Shown here piece by piece: positions 53,097-61,591 of a stretch of DNA of 64,000 nucleotides. The DNA is taken from NCBI RefSeq assembly GCF_002911665.1, contig NZ_MTBP01000001.1, positions 744,001 to 808,000 on the forward strand. Reading direction: 5' to 3'. The first letter of the stretch is position 1. Each line of letters begins with the position of its first letter. Below the pieces are notes generated by a model. It searched no databases and had not been told where the DNA came from. It saw only the letters and a program-made list of their open reading frames with translations. Source of the stretch: Actinomadura rubteroloni. Its GTDB lineage: Bacteria > Actinomycetota > Actinomycetes > Streptosporangiales > Streptosporangiaceae. A program made the translations under genes and the position numbers.

Positions 53097-53130
53097 GTTG
53101 AGGGTGGCACCGATTGGTGCCACCCTCAAC
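53097..53130. terminator. Terminator after sigma-partner gene
   Basis: A perfect 15-bp stem (53097–53111 with 53116–53130) and 4-nt loop, between two convergent genes and usable in both directions. Confidence 0.8.
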
Positions 53131-53179
53131 GCGTTCGGCTGAGTCAGCGGCCATCTGCCCGAGGGGGCGTGGGACGTCG

Positions 53180-54853
53180 TCAGCGGCGCAGCCCCGCGAG
53201 CGGCCGCGACGCCTGGGCCGTGAACGCGGTCGGCGACGGGACGTGCGAGCGGATCCGCCGATGGGTGAGGTTGAATCCGAAGTAGCCGTTGGCGGCCACC
53301 GTGGCGCAGCGCTCGACGTACTGCGGGAATCCGGGCAGTGGCATGAAGACCCTGGGCTTGCCCGGAATGTTGGCGCCGAGGTACCACGAATTGCAGGTGG
53401 GCAACAATGTGGACGCCGCGACGTTGTTCACGTGCCGGACCCACCCCGCGGCAGCGGACGTCGTGGCTTCGATGCGGACGATCCCGGAGCGCCGCGCATG
53501 GTCGAGGCAGTCGCCGATCCATTCGACGTGGTGCTCGATGGCCATCACCATGTTCGTGAGGACGGAAGGGCTGCCGGGCCCGGCGACGATAAACATGTTG
53601 GGGAAGCGGGGAACGCCGAGCCCCAGATAGGTGCGCGGCCCATCCCGCCACGCCTCGCGCAGCGGCAGCCCGTCCTGTCCTCGGACGTCCATCGCGAGAA
53701 GCGCCCCGGTCATGGCGTCGAACCCGGTCGCGAAGACGAGATGGTCGAGCGGGAGGCTTTCAGTCGCCGTCCGGATCCCGGTCGGGGTGATCCGCTGGAT
53801 CGGCGAGCGGTTGAGATCGACGAGCCGGACGTTCGCACGGTTGTAGGTCTCGAAGTACCCGGAGTCGAGGCAGAGCCGTTTGCAGCCGATCGCGGCCGTC
53901 GGCATGAGCGCGTCGGCCACCGCGGGATCACGGACGACGTTCCGGATTTTGCGGCGCACGAAGTCCGCCGCGAGATCATTGGCCGCGCGTTCGACGACGA
54001 GATCGGTGAACGCGGAGATGAACCCGAAGCCACCGGTCCGCCACCGCTCCTCGAATTCTCGCTCGCGCGCGGCGGCGGGCGTGCTGAGGCTTTCGGCCGT
54101 TCCCAGCGGCGTGCGGGCACCGAAGGCGGTGGCCCGGCTCCGGCCTTCCGCGCGCAGTCGCGCGTAGTTCGCTTTGACCTCGTCCAGTTCCTCGCGCGGA
54201 AGCGGCCGGTTGCGCGCCGGAACGGAATAGCCGGGGGTTCGCTGAAAGACGACCACTTGCTCGGCGTGCTCGGCGATCCGCGGTATGGCCTGGATTCCGG
54301 ACGATCCGGTACCGACGACGCCGACACGCGCACCACGAAAATCGACGGGTTCATGGGGCCAGCGGCCGGTGTGCAGGACACGGCCGGTGAAGTCGCCGAG
54401 TCCGGGCAGGTCCGGAACGTTGGCCGAGGACAGCGCCCCGGTGGCCATCACCAGGAAGCGGCCCCTGGCCGTCACACCGTCTCGGGTGCGAACGGTCCAA
54501 AGATTCGTGCCGTCGTCATAGGTGGCGGATTCGACACGGGAGTCGAAACGGATATCGCGCCGCAGGTCGAACCTGTCGGCGACGTGTTCGAGGTAACGAA
54601 GGATCTCCGGCTGGCCCGCGTAGAGTTCGGACCACGTCCAGTCCTGTTCCAGCGACTCGTCAAAGGAATAGGAGTACTCGATGCTTTCGACATCGCACCG
54701 CGCGCCCGGATACCGATTCCAGTACCACGTCCCGCCCACCCCACTGCCGGCTTCGAAGCACCGGACCCGCCAGCCCGACCGGCGGAGCCGGTGAATCGCG
54801 TAGAGACCGGCGAATCCGGCACCGACCACGATGACATCAGTTTCTTCGATCAT
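53180..54853 (-). CDS. FAD/NADP-dependent Baeyer–Villiger-type monooxygenase
   Basis: A 557-residue flavin enzyme. It has the N-terminal FAD site (DVIVVGAGFAGLYAIHRL), the BVMO fingerprint FTGRVLHTGRWP, an NADP site (RVGVVGTGSSGIQAIP) and a second GG-type motif (FVIATGF-like LVFATGFDAM). Such enzymes insert oxygen next to ketones (cyclohexanone-monooxygenase relatives) or oxygenate N/S atoms. ATG 54853 has GGAGG 9 nt upstream; the earlier ATG at 54862 is too close to it. The substrate is unknown. It ends near a convergent terminator. Confidence 0.93.
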   Translation of the reverse strand: MIEETDVIVVGAGFAGLYAIHRLRRSGWRVRCFEAGSGVGGTWYWNRYPGARCDVESIEYSYSFDESLEQDWTWSELYAGQPEILRYLEHVADRFDLRRDIRFDSRVESATYDDGTNLWTVRTRDGVTARGRFLVMATGALSSANVPDLPGLGDFTGRVLHTGRWPHEPVDFRGARVGVVGTGSSGIQAIPRIAEHAEQVVVFQRTPGYSVPARNRPLPREELDEVKANYARLRAEGRSRATAFGARTPLGTAESLSTPAAAREREFEERWRTGGFGFISAFTDLVVERAANDLAADFVRRKIRNVVRDPAVADALMPTAAIGCKRLCLDSGYFETYNRANVRLVDLNRSPIQRITPTGIRTATESLPLDHLVFATGFDAMTGALLAMDVRGQDGLPLREAWRDGPRTYLGLGVPRFPNMFIVAGPGSPSVLTNMVMAIEHHVEWIGDCLDHARRSGIVRIEATTSAAAGWVRHVNNVAASTLLPTCNSWYLGANIPGKPRVFMPLPGFPQYVERCATVAANGYFGFNLTHRRIRSHVPSPTAFTAQASRPLAGLRR

Positions 54854-55125
54854 GCGGGCCATCCTCCGGCCATGGGCGACGATGAAAACCGAAGCTAGTG
54901 GCTGGGGATTGACCAGTCAAGACTTATCCAAAACACATAATCAGACATGGAAGTCGCGCCGAAGAACCTGGTTCAGGACCGAAAACGCGCCCCGGAGAAG
55001 GGTGGTGACGAGTATCGCCCTGATCACGGTAAGTTGACGGAACGGCTGACAGAAAGTTGCCGGATCCGGACGACTCTGGCTGTATCCACTAGCCCGCCCG
55101 CCGCGGGCCCGGATAGTTTCCGCCC

Positions 55126-55692
55126 ATGATCATGAACGAGCGGAAGAGCACGAAGCGCTATGCGCTGGCGGGCCTGACGGGGGCACTGCTCATCACACTG
55201 GCGGGCTGCGACTCGTCCACGAAGGACAAGGACCCGGCGGCCTCGGCAGCGGCGGCGCCGACGACCTCGGCGCCGAAACCGGCCCCCAAGAAGCCGATGA
55301 CGGCGGCGGACGTCCTGAAGGCGCTGGAGGCGGCGGGGCTTCCGATCAAGACGACGGTCGTCTACACGGCGAAGACCGACCCGAACGAGATGCTGGGCAA
55401 AGAGGGCAAGTACACGAGCAAGGCGACCTGCGCCGACGAGCGCGTCAACCTGTCGAAGGTGCGCGACCGCAGCAAGGGCAACGTGGACCTGGGCTGCGAC
55501 GTCGAGGTCTTCGCGACGAACGCGGGAGCCCAGGCGCGCTCGGCCTACATCAAGGCGTCCATCGCGGCGGTGGGAATCCTGACGAAGGAGTACCACCTGA
55601 TCAAGGGCGGCGTCCTGCTGCGCATATCAGGGATTCTGACAAAGAAGCAGGCGGCGGCCTACAAGACCCCCTTGATGTCCCTGCCGGTCTAA
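55126..55692 (+). CDS. Secreted lipoprotein of unknown function
   Basis: A 188-residue lipoprotein. A signal peptide ends with the lipobox LITLAGC (Cys28), then a Ser/Ala/Pro/Lys-rich linker (31–58) and a globular part (about 60–188) with three Cys (TCADERV, DLGCDVEVF). No family is recognised. Start ATG 55126 with ATG 55132 as an alternative; the ribosome site is weak. The 263-nt gap before it is AT-richer than its surroundings and contains TTGAC-CAG-TCAA (near 54908) but no visible gene. Confidence 0.75.
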   Translation: MIMNERKSTKRYALAGLTGALLITLAGCDSSTKDKDPAASAAAAPTTSAPKPAPKKPMTAADVLKALEAAGLPIKTTVVYTAKTDPNEMLGKEGKYTSKATCADERVNLSKVRDRSKGNVDLGCDVEVFATNAGAQARSAYIKASIAAVGILTKEYHLIKGGVLLRISGILTKKQAAAYKTPLMSLPV

Positions 55693-55739
55693 CAGAAAGA
55701 ACAAGGACAAAGGAGAACGGGCGTCCGCAACCCACGCGC

Positions 55740-55837
55740 GGGGGCGTGGGGGCGGAGCCCCCACATCGGGGGGTTCGGGGGGTCGTCCCCCCGATGGACG
55801 CTGCGGGCCACCGGGAAGGTGCGGCGAAGCGCACCGA
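55740..55837 (-). repeat. Multi-hairpin element downstream of tRNA-Ser (copy B)
   Basis: The first 55 nt (55740–55794) are identical to copy A at 13685–13739, and the third stem is kept in part (GGTGCG/CGCACC, 55818–55834). As in copy A, it follows the tRNA 3' end in the direction of transcription, here 15 nt away. It also lies after the lipoprotein gene's convergent end. Confidence 0.75.
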
Positions 55838-55851
55838 ACAGCCGGACCCAG

Positions 55852-55936
55852 CGGTGGTGGTGGGATTCGAACCCACGGAAGCTTGCACTTCACACGCTTT
55901 CGAGGCGTGCGCCCTCGTCCACTAGGCGACACCACC
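55852..55936 (-). tRNA. tRNA-Ser (anticodon CGA)
   Basis: Reading the minus strand, the acceptor is GGTGGTG/CACCACC with discriminator G (normal for serine), a long variable arm (TGAAGTGCAAGCTTC), anticodon loop CTCGAAA with CGA, and T arm GTGGGTTCGAATCCCAC. The 85-nt length and long variable arm are typical. CCA is not encoded. Confidence 0.94.
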
Positions 55937-55946
55937 GCCGGAGAGC

Positions 55947-56429
55947 TTACCGGACTCTGCGGTGCGCGAAGAACTCGATAAGGGGTTCGGCGCAGTCGGC
56001 GGCGAGGTACTCGGCGAGGACTTCGGGGCGGTGGTTGAGGCGGCGGTCGCGGACGACGTCCCAGAGGGACCCGACGGCGCCGCCCTTGGGGTCGACCGCG
56101 CCGTAGACGATGCGGGCGACGCGGGCGGCTACGGCGGCGCCGGCGCACATGGTGCAGGGTTCGAGGGTCACGACGAGCGTGCAGCCGGTGAGGCGCCAGC
56201 CGTCGGTGTGGGACGCGGCGGCGGCGCGCAGGGCGATGATCTCGGCGTGCCCGGTGGGGTCGCCGGTGCGTTCGCGGTCGTTGTGGCCGACGCCGAGGAC
56301 GGTCCCGGCGGCGTCCAGGACGACGGCGCCGACGGGGATGTCGCCGTGCTCGGCGGCGGCGCGGGCTTCGACCAGGGCGCGGCGCATCGCGGGCACGTAC
56401 TCGGGGTGGGCCGCGGACGGGTCGGTCAC
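55947..56429 (-). CDS. tadA: tRNA adenosine(34) deaminase TadA
   Basis: A 160-residue zinc deaminase that converts A34 to inosine in tRNA-Arg(ACG). It has the zinc/catalytic motifs TGHAEIIAL and EPCTMCAGA, and GAVDPKGGAVGSLWDV of the family. Start ATG 56429 overlaps the previous gene's stop by 4 nt. Its 3' end is 10 nt before the tRNA-Ser 5' end on the same strand. Confidence 0.96.
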   Translation of the reverse strand: MTDPSAAHPEYVPAMRRALVEARAAAEHGDIPVGAVVLDAAGTVLGVGHNDRERTGDPTGHAEIIALRAAAASHTDGWRLTGCTLVVTLEPCTMCAGAAVAARVARIVYGAVDPKGGAVGSLWDVVRDRRLNHRPEVLAEYLAADCAEPLIEFFAHRRVR

Positions 56430-56866
56430 GCGTCGCGCAGCCGGTCGAACTCGTCGGCGAAGCCCGCCAGTTCGGCGAGGGCGCCGAGCGGGTCGCCGGG
56501 CAGGGCGCGGTCGGCGAGGTCGCCGAGCCGGACGGGGTCCACGCCGAGGTCGCGCAGCACGGCCGGGTCGCCGCCGGCGGAGCCGACGGGGACGTCCTCG
56601 AACAGTGGGCGGAACAGCGCGCCGAGCCCGTCGTCGCGGACGGCGGAGACGTAGGCGCGGGGTTCGCCCATCGCGTCCATCCGCAGGACGCCGAACCAGT
56701 CGTCGTTCTCCTCGACGAGCAGGAGGACGGGGTCCCCGGCGGTCTCGGCGGCGACGCCGCGCATCAGGTCGGCGACGTCGGCGACGTCCTCGGCTTCGTC
56801 CAGCGGGGTCTCGGCGCCCGACCAGCCTTCCGGCGCGCGGGCGAAGACGGCCGCGAATGTGTGCAC
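56426..56866 (-). CDS. tRNA adenosine deaminase-associated protein
   Basis: A 146-residue acidic protein. It starts VHTFAAVFARAPEGWSGAET at GTG 56866 and continues with VLLLVEENDDWFGVLRMDA, matching the family that accompanies tadA in actinomycetes. Its molecular role is unknown. It overlaps tadA by 4 nt (ATGA), so the two are co-translated. A second, divergent-sequence member follows upstream at 56923. Confidence 0.85.
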   Translation of the reverse strand: MHTFAAVFARAPEGWSGAETPLDEAEDVADVADLMRGVAAETAGDPVLLLVEENDDWFGVLRMDAMGEPRAYVSAVRDDGLGALFRPLFEDVPVGSAGGDPAVLRDLGVDPVRLGDLADRALPGDPLGALAELAGFADEFDRLRDA

Positions 56867-56922
56867 CGTCTCATTCTCGCAGCCGCAACCCCGGACGGGC
56901 GAAGGCAAAACGAAGAGTTGGC

Positions 56923-57417
56923 TCAGCCGAGGGCGTCCAGGGCGCGTTCGAAGGCCTGGGCGAAGCCGAGGCGGCCGGCGATGCTGAGCAGCATCTCGTC
57001 GGGGTACAGCTCCAGGTCGCCGGAGATGGCGCCGAGTTCCATCTCGTCCAGGCCGAGGTCGGCGAAGATCGACATGTCGCCGACGGGGAGGACCTGGTCG
57101 AGTTCCTCGTCGTCGGGGACGGGGATGTCGAGCCGGTCGAGGACCTGGCGGGCGAGCGACCAGTCCACCGACGCGGTCACGTCCGACAGGAAGATCATCG
57201 TCTCGTCGCCGAGCAGCCGGATACCGACGAAGAAATCGTCGCCAACCGCCACGAGACCGATCGTGCCGCCGAGGCTGGGCTGCTGGCGGAGGGCGTGGAC
57301 GAGCCCGTCGAGATCTTCCGTCAGCGCGACCGGGAGGATCTCCGCTTCCCAGCGCTCGTCCTCGCGATACACGACGACGGCGAAATCCGTCGCGTCGTCA
57401 ACATCCGTCATCTCCAC
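56923..57417 (-). CDS. Second tRNA adenosine deaminase-associated-like protein
   Basis: A 164-residue acidic protein starting MEMTDVDDATDFAVVVYRED, with VGDDFFVGIRLLGDETMIFL and DWSLARQVLDRLDIPVPDDEEL. This type also sits beside tadA in streptomycetes and carries the same label in annotations. Its relation to the 56426 gene is at most remote. It lies 56 nt upstream on the same strand, so a three-gene operon ending in tadA is likely. Function unknown. Confidence 0.82.
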   Translation of the reverse strand: MEMTDVDDATDFAVVVYREDERWEAEILPVALTEDLDGLVHALRQQPSLGGTIGLVAVGDDFFVGIRLLGDETMIFLSDVTASVDWSLARQVLDRLDIPVPDDEELDQVLPVGDMSIFADLGLDEMELGAISGDLELYPDEMLLSIAGRLGFAQAFERALDALG

Positions 57418-57547
57418 CCCACCGGCCCGTCTCCTGCCACGGCATGGTCGCAGATGCAGCGCGCCCTCGCGGCCATCACCGCCGAACTCCGTCCGGCGCG
57501 GATGGGCGGCGTCGACCGACGCCGCCGGACGAACCTACCGGATGCCG

Positions 57548-57787
57548 TTAATTGATGCGGAAAGTACGCCTGCGAAGGGCGGCGTGGATGCGGGCCCGCC
57601 GGGACCGGTGCGGCGTGACGCGGCGGCGCAGTTCCCGGGCCTCGGCCAGTTCCCGGAGGAAGACGGCCCGGCGGCGCAGGCGCTCGCGGACCTCCTCCGG
57701 GGTCGGCGCCGTCGCGGACCGACGGTCCGGATCGTCCCGTCGACGGTCTCCGACCTGCGGGTTCTCCTGTTCCCGATGGCTGGTCAT
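57548..57787 (-). CDS. Hypothetical Arg-rich protein
   Basis: A 79-residue protein with 30% Arg, starting [21 protein letters not shown] helical stretch ([20 protein letters not shown], about 33–52) and a basic tail ([17 protein letters not shown]). No family recognised. It is divergent from upp with a 74-nt gap. It could bind nucleic acid, but nothing in the sequence proves this. The 130 nt between it and the tadA-associated gene hold no other gene. Confidence 0.5.
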   Translation of the reverse strand: MTSHREQENPQVGDRRRDDPDRRSATAPTPEEVRERLRRRAVFLRELAEARELRRRVTPHRSRRARIHAALRRRTFRIN

Positions 57788-57861
57788 ATCGCCATACTGC
57801 CCGAACGGAACGCTCCCTATCCTGTCGCGGCCGATCAGTTCGCTGCCGGTACGGTGAGCGC

Positions 57862-58500
57862 ATGCAGACCCTCGCCGTCGATCACCCGCTCGTCGCGCAC
57901 AAGCTGACCACGCTGCGGGACGTCGAGACCGATTCGCCGACGTTCCGGCGGCTGGCCGACGAGCTGGTCACGCTTCTCGCCTACGAGGCCACCCGGGACG
58001 TGCGCGTCACGAACGTGGAGGTGCGGACGCCCGTCACGCGGACGCACGGCGTGCAGCTCACGAGCCCGAAGCCGCTGGTCGTCCCGATCCTGCGCGCGGG
58101 CCTCGGGATGCTGGACGGCATGACGCGCCTGCTGCCGACCGCCGAGGTCGGTTTCCTCGGCATGGTCCGCGACGAGGGCACCTTGCAGGCGGAGACGTAC
58201 GCGTCGCGGCTGCCCGACGACCTGTCCGGCCGCCAGTGCTACGTCCTGGACCCGATGCTCGCGACGGGCGGCACGCTGGCCGCGGCGATCCGGCTCCTGC
58301 TGGACCGGGGCGCGGACGACGTGACGGCGCTGTGCCTCCTCGCCGCCCCCGAGGGCCTGCGCTTCCTGGAGGACGCGTTCGCCGGGACCGAGGCGCCGAT
58401 CCGCGTCGTGACGGCGGGCGTGGACGAGCGGCTGAACGAGCGCGGTTTCATCGTCCCGGGCCTCGGGGACGCGGGCGACCGGCTCTACGGCGTGGTGTGA
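57862..58500 (+). CDS. upp: Uracil phosphoribosyltransferase
   Basis: A 212-residue pyrimidine salvage enzyme making UMP from uracil and PRPP. The PRPP loop is [20 protein letters not shown], the N-terminal start [19 protein letters not shown], and the uracil-binding end [19 protein letters not shown] is conserved. Start ATG 57862. Monocistronic. The 269-nt gap after it contains a GGAACG-N7-CGTTCC inverted repeat at 58681 and no visible gene. Confidence 0.97.
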   Translation: MQTLAVDHPLVAHKLTTLRDVETDSPTFRRLADELVTLLAYEATRDVRVTNVEVRTPVTRTHGVQLTSPKPLVVPILRAGLGMLDGMTRLLPTAEVGFLGMVRDEGTLQAETYASRLPDDLSGRQCYVLDPMLATGGTLAAAIRLLLDRGADDVTALCLLAAPEGLRFLEDAFAGTEAPIRVVTAGVDERLNERGFIVPGLGDAGDRLYGVV

Positions 58501-58769
58501 GCGCGGCTTTATTTCATTGCTCGTCCAATAAAGGGCGGATTCTTCGCCCGATCGGCCGACGAAGTGAGAGTTCCCTGACTTCGCGGCGGACGGGTCGTCA
58601 CCATCCGTCCCGGCCAGGACCGCTTTGCTCGGGCTCGCCGCATGTTCGCCGACGCATCACCTTGGGTAATAGCGAATAACGGAACGTCAGAATCGTTCCG
58701 TCCGTCGTCCCGGCGCACAGGGGATCGGTTTCGGACCGGGGCGGCGCGAGCGAGTCGCGAGGATGCGTG

Positions 58770-59030
58770 ATGACTCACCCAGGGGATGACGAACGCCAGC
58801 CGTACGAGGACGTCGAGCAGCGCCTGGCCGCCGAGTTCGCCGCGGCGCACCCGCCCGAGACCGTGGCGCGCTGCGTCGCCGCCGCCCGCTACGGGGCGCT
58901 GGAGGTCGTGGGGTCGGCCGAACCGGGCCTGGTGGAACGGATCGCGCGAAAACATCTGGAGGTGCTCGCGCTCGTCGCGGCCGAGCGGCGGCGGCGACGG
59001 CCGCGCAGCACCCTCGGCAACGCGCCGTGA
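58770..59030 (+). CDS. Three-helix bundle dimerization-domain protein
   Basis: An 86-residue helical protein with the pattern YEDVEQRLAAEFAAAHPPETV, then VAAARYGALEVVGSAEPGLVERIARKHLEVL, like small actinobacterial 'three-helix bundle dimerization' proteins of unknown function. Start ATG 58770 follows GAGG. A basic RRRRRPR tail ends it. It stands 75 nt before a small membrane gene on the same strand. Confidence 0.7.
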   Translation: MTHPGDDERQPYEDVEQRLAAEFAAAHPPETVARCVAAARYGALEVVGSAEPGLVERIARKHLEVLALVAAERRRRRPRSTLGNAP

Positions 59031-59104
59031 CGGGCGCTTTGCGCCGACTCCCGGCTGTGCGAGACTTGCCGGGGGTCTGAGGGTGATCGCTCCGGGAGGC
59101 TGAC

Positions 59105-59263
59105 GTGCCCGCCAGAAAGTACCTGACGTGGGCCGCCGCGGCGCTCGTCGTGTTCGTCGTGATCCGCCGTCCGGCCGAGGCCACCCAGTCCCTCAACGAG
59201 GCGGCGGGCGCTCTGGCGCGGGCCGGCGACGCGTTCGCGACCTTCGTCACCGAGCTGGGCTGA
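59105..59263 (+). CDS. 52-residue membrane-anchored peptide
   Basis: A small ORF from GTG 59105 with GGGAGG 6 nt upstream. It has one membrane helix (TWAAAALVVFVVI, about 8–20) and a helical tail LNEAAGALARAGDAFATFVTELG. No family recognised. It is followed 7 nt later by the PH-domain membrane protein gene, so they form an operon. A role with the bPH protein is plausible but inferred only from position. Confidence 0.65.
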   Translation: MPARKYLTWAAAALVVFVVIRRPAEATQSLNEAAGALARAGDAFATFVTELG

Positions 59264-59270
59264 GGACGCC

Positions 59271-59792
59271 ATGCGACTGGTCACCCCCGGGGACTCCGCC
59301 CCGGCGTCCGTCAACAAGTACCTGCTGCCGCACGAGACGCAGGTGATCACCGTCCGGCGGCACCCGGCCGTCCTGATGGTCCCGGTCGGGCTGGTGCTCG
59401 GCGGGCTGATCGTCGCGGGCGTGCTGAGCAACATCGGCGCCGGGTCGGGCGCGGGCAGCGCGATCAGCTACATCTGGTGGGCGTGGCTGGCGCTGCTGGC
59501 CTGGTTCGTGTGGCGGGTCGCGGAGTGGTCGGTGGACTACTTCGTCATCACCAACCAGCGGATGCTGCTGACCACCGGGATCATCACGCGCAACGTCGCG
59601 ATGATGCCGCTGGCCAAGGTCACCGACATGGGCTTCAAACGGTCGCTGGCGGGGCGGATGCTCGGCTACGGCGAGTTCATCATGGAGTCCGCCGGCCAGG
59701 ACCAGGCGCTGGACCGCGTCCCGTACCTGCCGTATCCGGAGCAGTTGTACCTGGAGGTCTGCGAAATGATCTTCCCGAACAAGAACGCGTGA
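59271..59792 (+). CDS. Bacterial PH (bPH/DUF304) domain membrane protein
   Basis: A 173-residue protein with two membrane helices (about 35–55 and 68–86) followed by a PH-like domain: VDYFVITNQRMLLTTGIITR, then MPLAKVTDMGFKRSLAGRMLGYGEFIMESAG. This is the classical YdbS/YvbH-type bPH pattern. The role is membrane-associated and largely unknown. It ends 267 nt before the TPR regulator. Confidence 0.88.
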   Translation: MRLVTPGDSAPASVNKYLLPHETQVITVRRHPAVLMVPVGLVLGGLIVAGVLSNIGAGSGAGSAISYIWWAWLALLAWFVWRVAEWSVDYFVITNQRMLLTTGIITRNVAMMPLAKVTDMGFKRSLAGRMLGYGEFIMESAGQDQALDRVPYLPYPEQLYLEVCEMIFPNKNA

Positions 59793-60059
59793 CGGCTGAT
59801 CCGCGCTCTGACGTCCTGACCCATTCCGGTGCGGTGGCCGGACACCCGGTCAACGTCCGATAATGTCGGAGTACAGCGTGGTTTCGCTGCGCCGGGAGCG
59901 GTGCGGCGGCGGCCGTGCTGCTGACCTGCCGAGCGACGGCGGGCCGGGGACCGATCGGGTGATCTCGTGCCGCTTCGTGACTTCCGGTGTGCGATATCCG
60001 GCAATGTGCCATCATGTCGGCACCCCAGCCGCCTGAATACTTCCGCTAAGTGAGTCCAC

Positions 60060-61481
60060 ATGCCGGGTCCAGGCAATGTCGGCGAACGCGTCCGCAACCT
60101 GCGGCTGACCAGACGCCTCTCGCAGGCGCAGCTCGCCGGTCACGACCTCTCCGACAGCTACATCTCGTTGATCGAGTCCGGTAAGCGGACTCCGACCCCC
60201 ACCGTCCTGCGGATGCTCGCCGAACGCCTCGGCTGCACCCCCGAATACCTCGCCGAGGGCGTCGAGCCCGAACAGCGCGCCCACCTCGAAGTCCGGGAAC
60301 GGCACGCGCACCTCACCCTGCTCGCCGGCGACGCCGCCGCGGCCGAGGCCGCCTTCGAGGACGTCCTGGACCGCAGCGACGACGCCGACCTCGTCGCCCG
60401 CGCCCGCTGGGGCCGTGCCCGCGCCCTGGAGGAACTCGGCCGGGTCGAGGAGGCCATCGCCCTCTTCGAGGACCTGCGCGAGCAGGCCGACCGCGATCCG
60501 GGCCGGTCCAGCCGGCTGCCCGCCGTGATCGCGCTGGCCCGCTGCTACCACGCCGTCGGCGACCTCGGCCAGGCCATCGCGCTGGCCGAACGCGCGCTCG
60601 ACCGGCTCACCGCCCTCGGGCTCACCGCCGGCGCCGAGCGCGCCGAGGCGGGCCGCGTCCTGCTCACCGGCTACCTGGACCGCGCGGACGTCGTGCGCGC
60701 CCACGCCCTCGGCCGCCGCCTGCTGGCGCCCCCGGCCGAGGTCATGCCGCTGTGCGCCCACTACCGCCGGGCCAGCATCCGGGCGCTGGACGAGGGCGCG
60801 ATCGGCGACGCGCTCTACTTCGCCGACCAGGCCCTCGCCACGCGCGGCGGGGAGGACGCCGAGCGCGCCGAGGCGCGGCTGCGGCTGGCCGCCGCGCGGG
60901 CGCTGCTGCGCGGCGTCCCGCCGTTCACCGACGCCACCGCGCCCGAACCGCTCGACCCGGCCGCCCCGCGCGCCGTGCCGAGCGCGGCGGCGGCCCGCGC
61001 CGCGCTCGACCTGCTCGCCGGGACGGGCTCGCTCGTCGGCGGCGAGGCGGCGGAGGCGACGATCGAACGGGCGCGCGGGCTGGTGCTCGCCGGGGACGTC
61101 GGCGCGGCCATCGCCGCGCTGGAGGAGTTCCTGGACACCGGGCACGCGCTCGCGGCGCCGGAGAGCACGGTCAAGCGTCCGGACGGTGCCCCGTCCGCCC
61201 GGACGCGGACGACCGTGCAGGCCCGGCTCGTCCTCGCGCGGGCGCGCGTCGCGCAGCGGGACGGCGCGGCGGCGCTGGTCGTCCTGCGCGCCGCCGCCGG
61301 GCAGCTCGCGGCGCTGCCGCCGGGCCGTCCGGCCGCGCATCTGGCCCGGGAGCTGGGCGAACTGTTCGAGGCGGCGGGTGATCGGCCGGCCGCGGCCGAC
61401 GCCTACCGCCGGGCGCTGGAGGCGACCGGGCTGCGCGCGACGCGTCCGGTTCCGGCCGGGGCCGACCTGCCGCGCGTCTGA
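60060..61481 (+). CDS. XRE-family regulator with TPR domain
   Basis: A 473-residue regulator. The N-terminal HTH (VRNLRLTRRLSQAQLAGHDLSDSYISLIESG, about 9–40) is followed by a long TPR solenoid (about 75–460; repeats such as AEAAFEDVLDRSDDADLVAR and IALAERALDRL). TPR sensors of this design often bind peptides (PlcR/Rgg-like) or proteins. ATG 60060 follows GTGAGTCCAC, a weak site. The upstream 267 nt contain three AATGTCGG/ATGTCGG copies that could be its targets. A terminator follows. Confidence 0.88.
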   Translation: MPGPGNVGERVRNLRLTRRLSQAQLAGHDLSDSYISLIESGKRTPTPTVLRMLAERLGCTPEYLAEGVEPEQRAHLEVRERHAHLTLLAGDAAAAEAAFEDVLDRSDDADLVARARWGRARALEELGRVEEAIALFEDLREQADRDPGRSSRLPAVIALARCYHAVGDLGQAIALAERALDRLTALGLTAGAERAEAGRVLLTGYLDRADVVRAHALGRRLLAPPAEVMPLCAHYRRASIRALDEGAIGDALYFADQALATRGGEDAERAEARLRLAAARALLRGVPPFTDATAPEPLDPAAPRAVPSAAAARAALDLLAGTGSLVGGEAAEATIERARGLVLAGDVGAAIAALEEFLDTGHALAAPESTVKRPDGAPSARTRTTVQARLVLARARVAQRDGAAALVVLRAAAGQLAALPPGRPAAHLARELGELFEAAGDRPAAADAYRRALEATGLRATRPVPAGADLPRV

Positions 61482-61487
61482 CGCGTT

Positions 61488-61522
61488 CGCACCGGCCCCG
61501 GGCCGCTCCCGGGGCCGGTGCG
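61488..61522 (+). terminator. Terminator after TPR regulator
   Basis: A perfect 15-bp stem (61488–61502 with 61508–61522) and 5-nt loop, 6 nt after the stop codon. Confidence 0.8.
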
Positions 61523-61591
61523 ACGAGCGTCACGGTTCTTTGCGAGCTCAAACATGGGATGATTGGGTCACCGGCAGACCGAGGAGACGGA

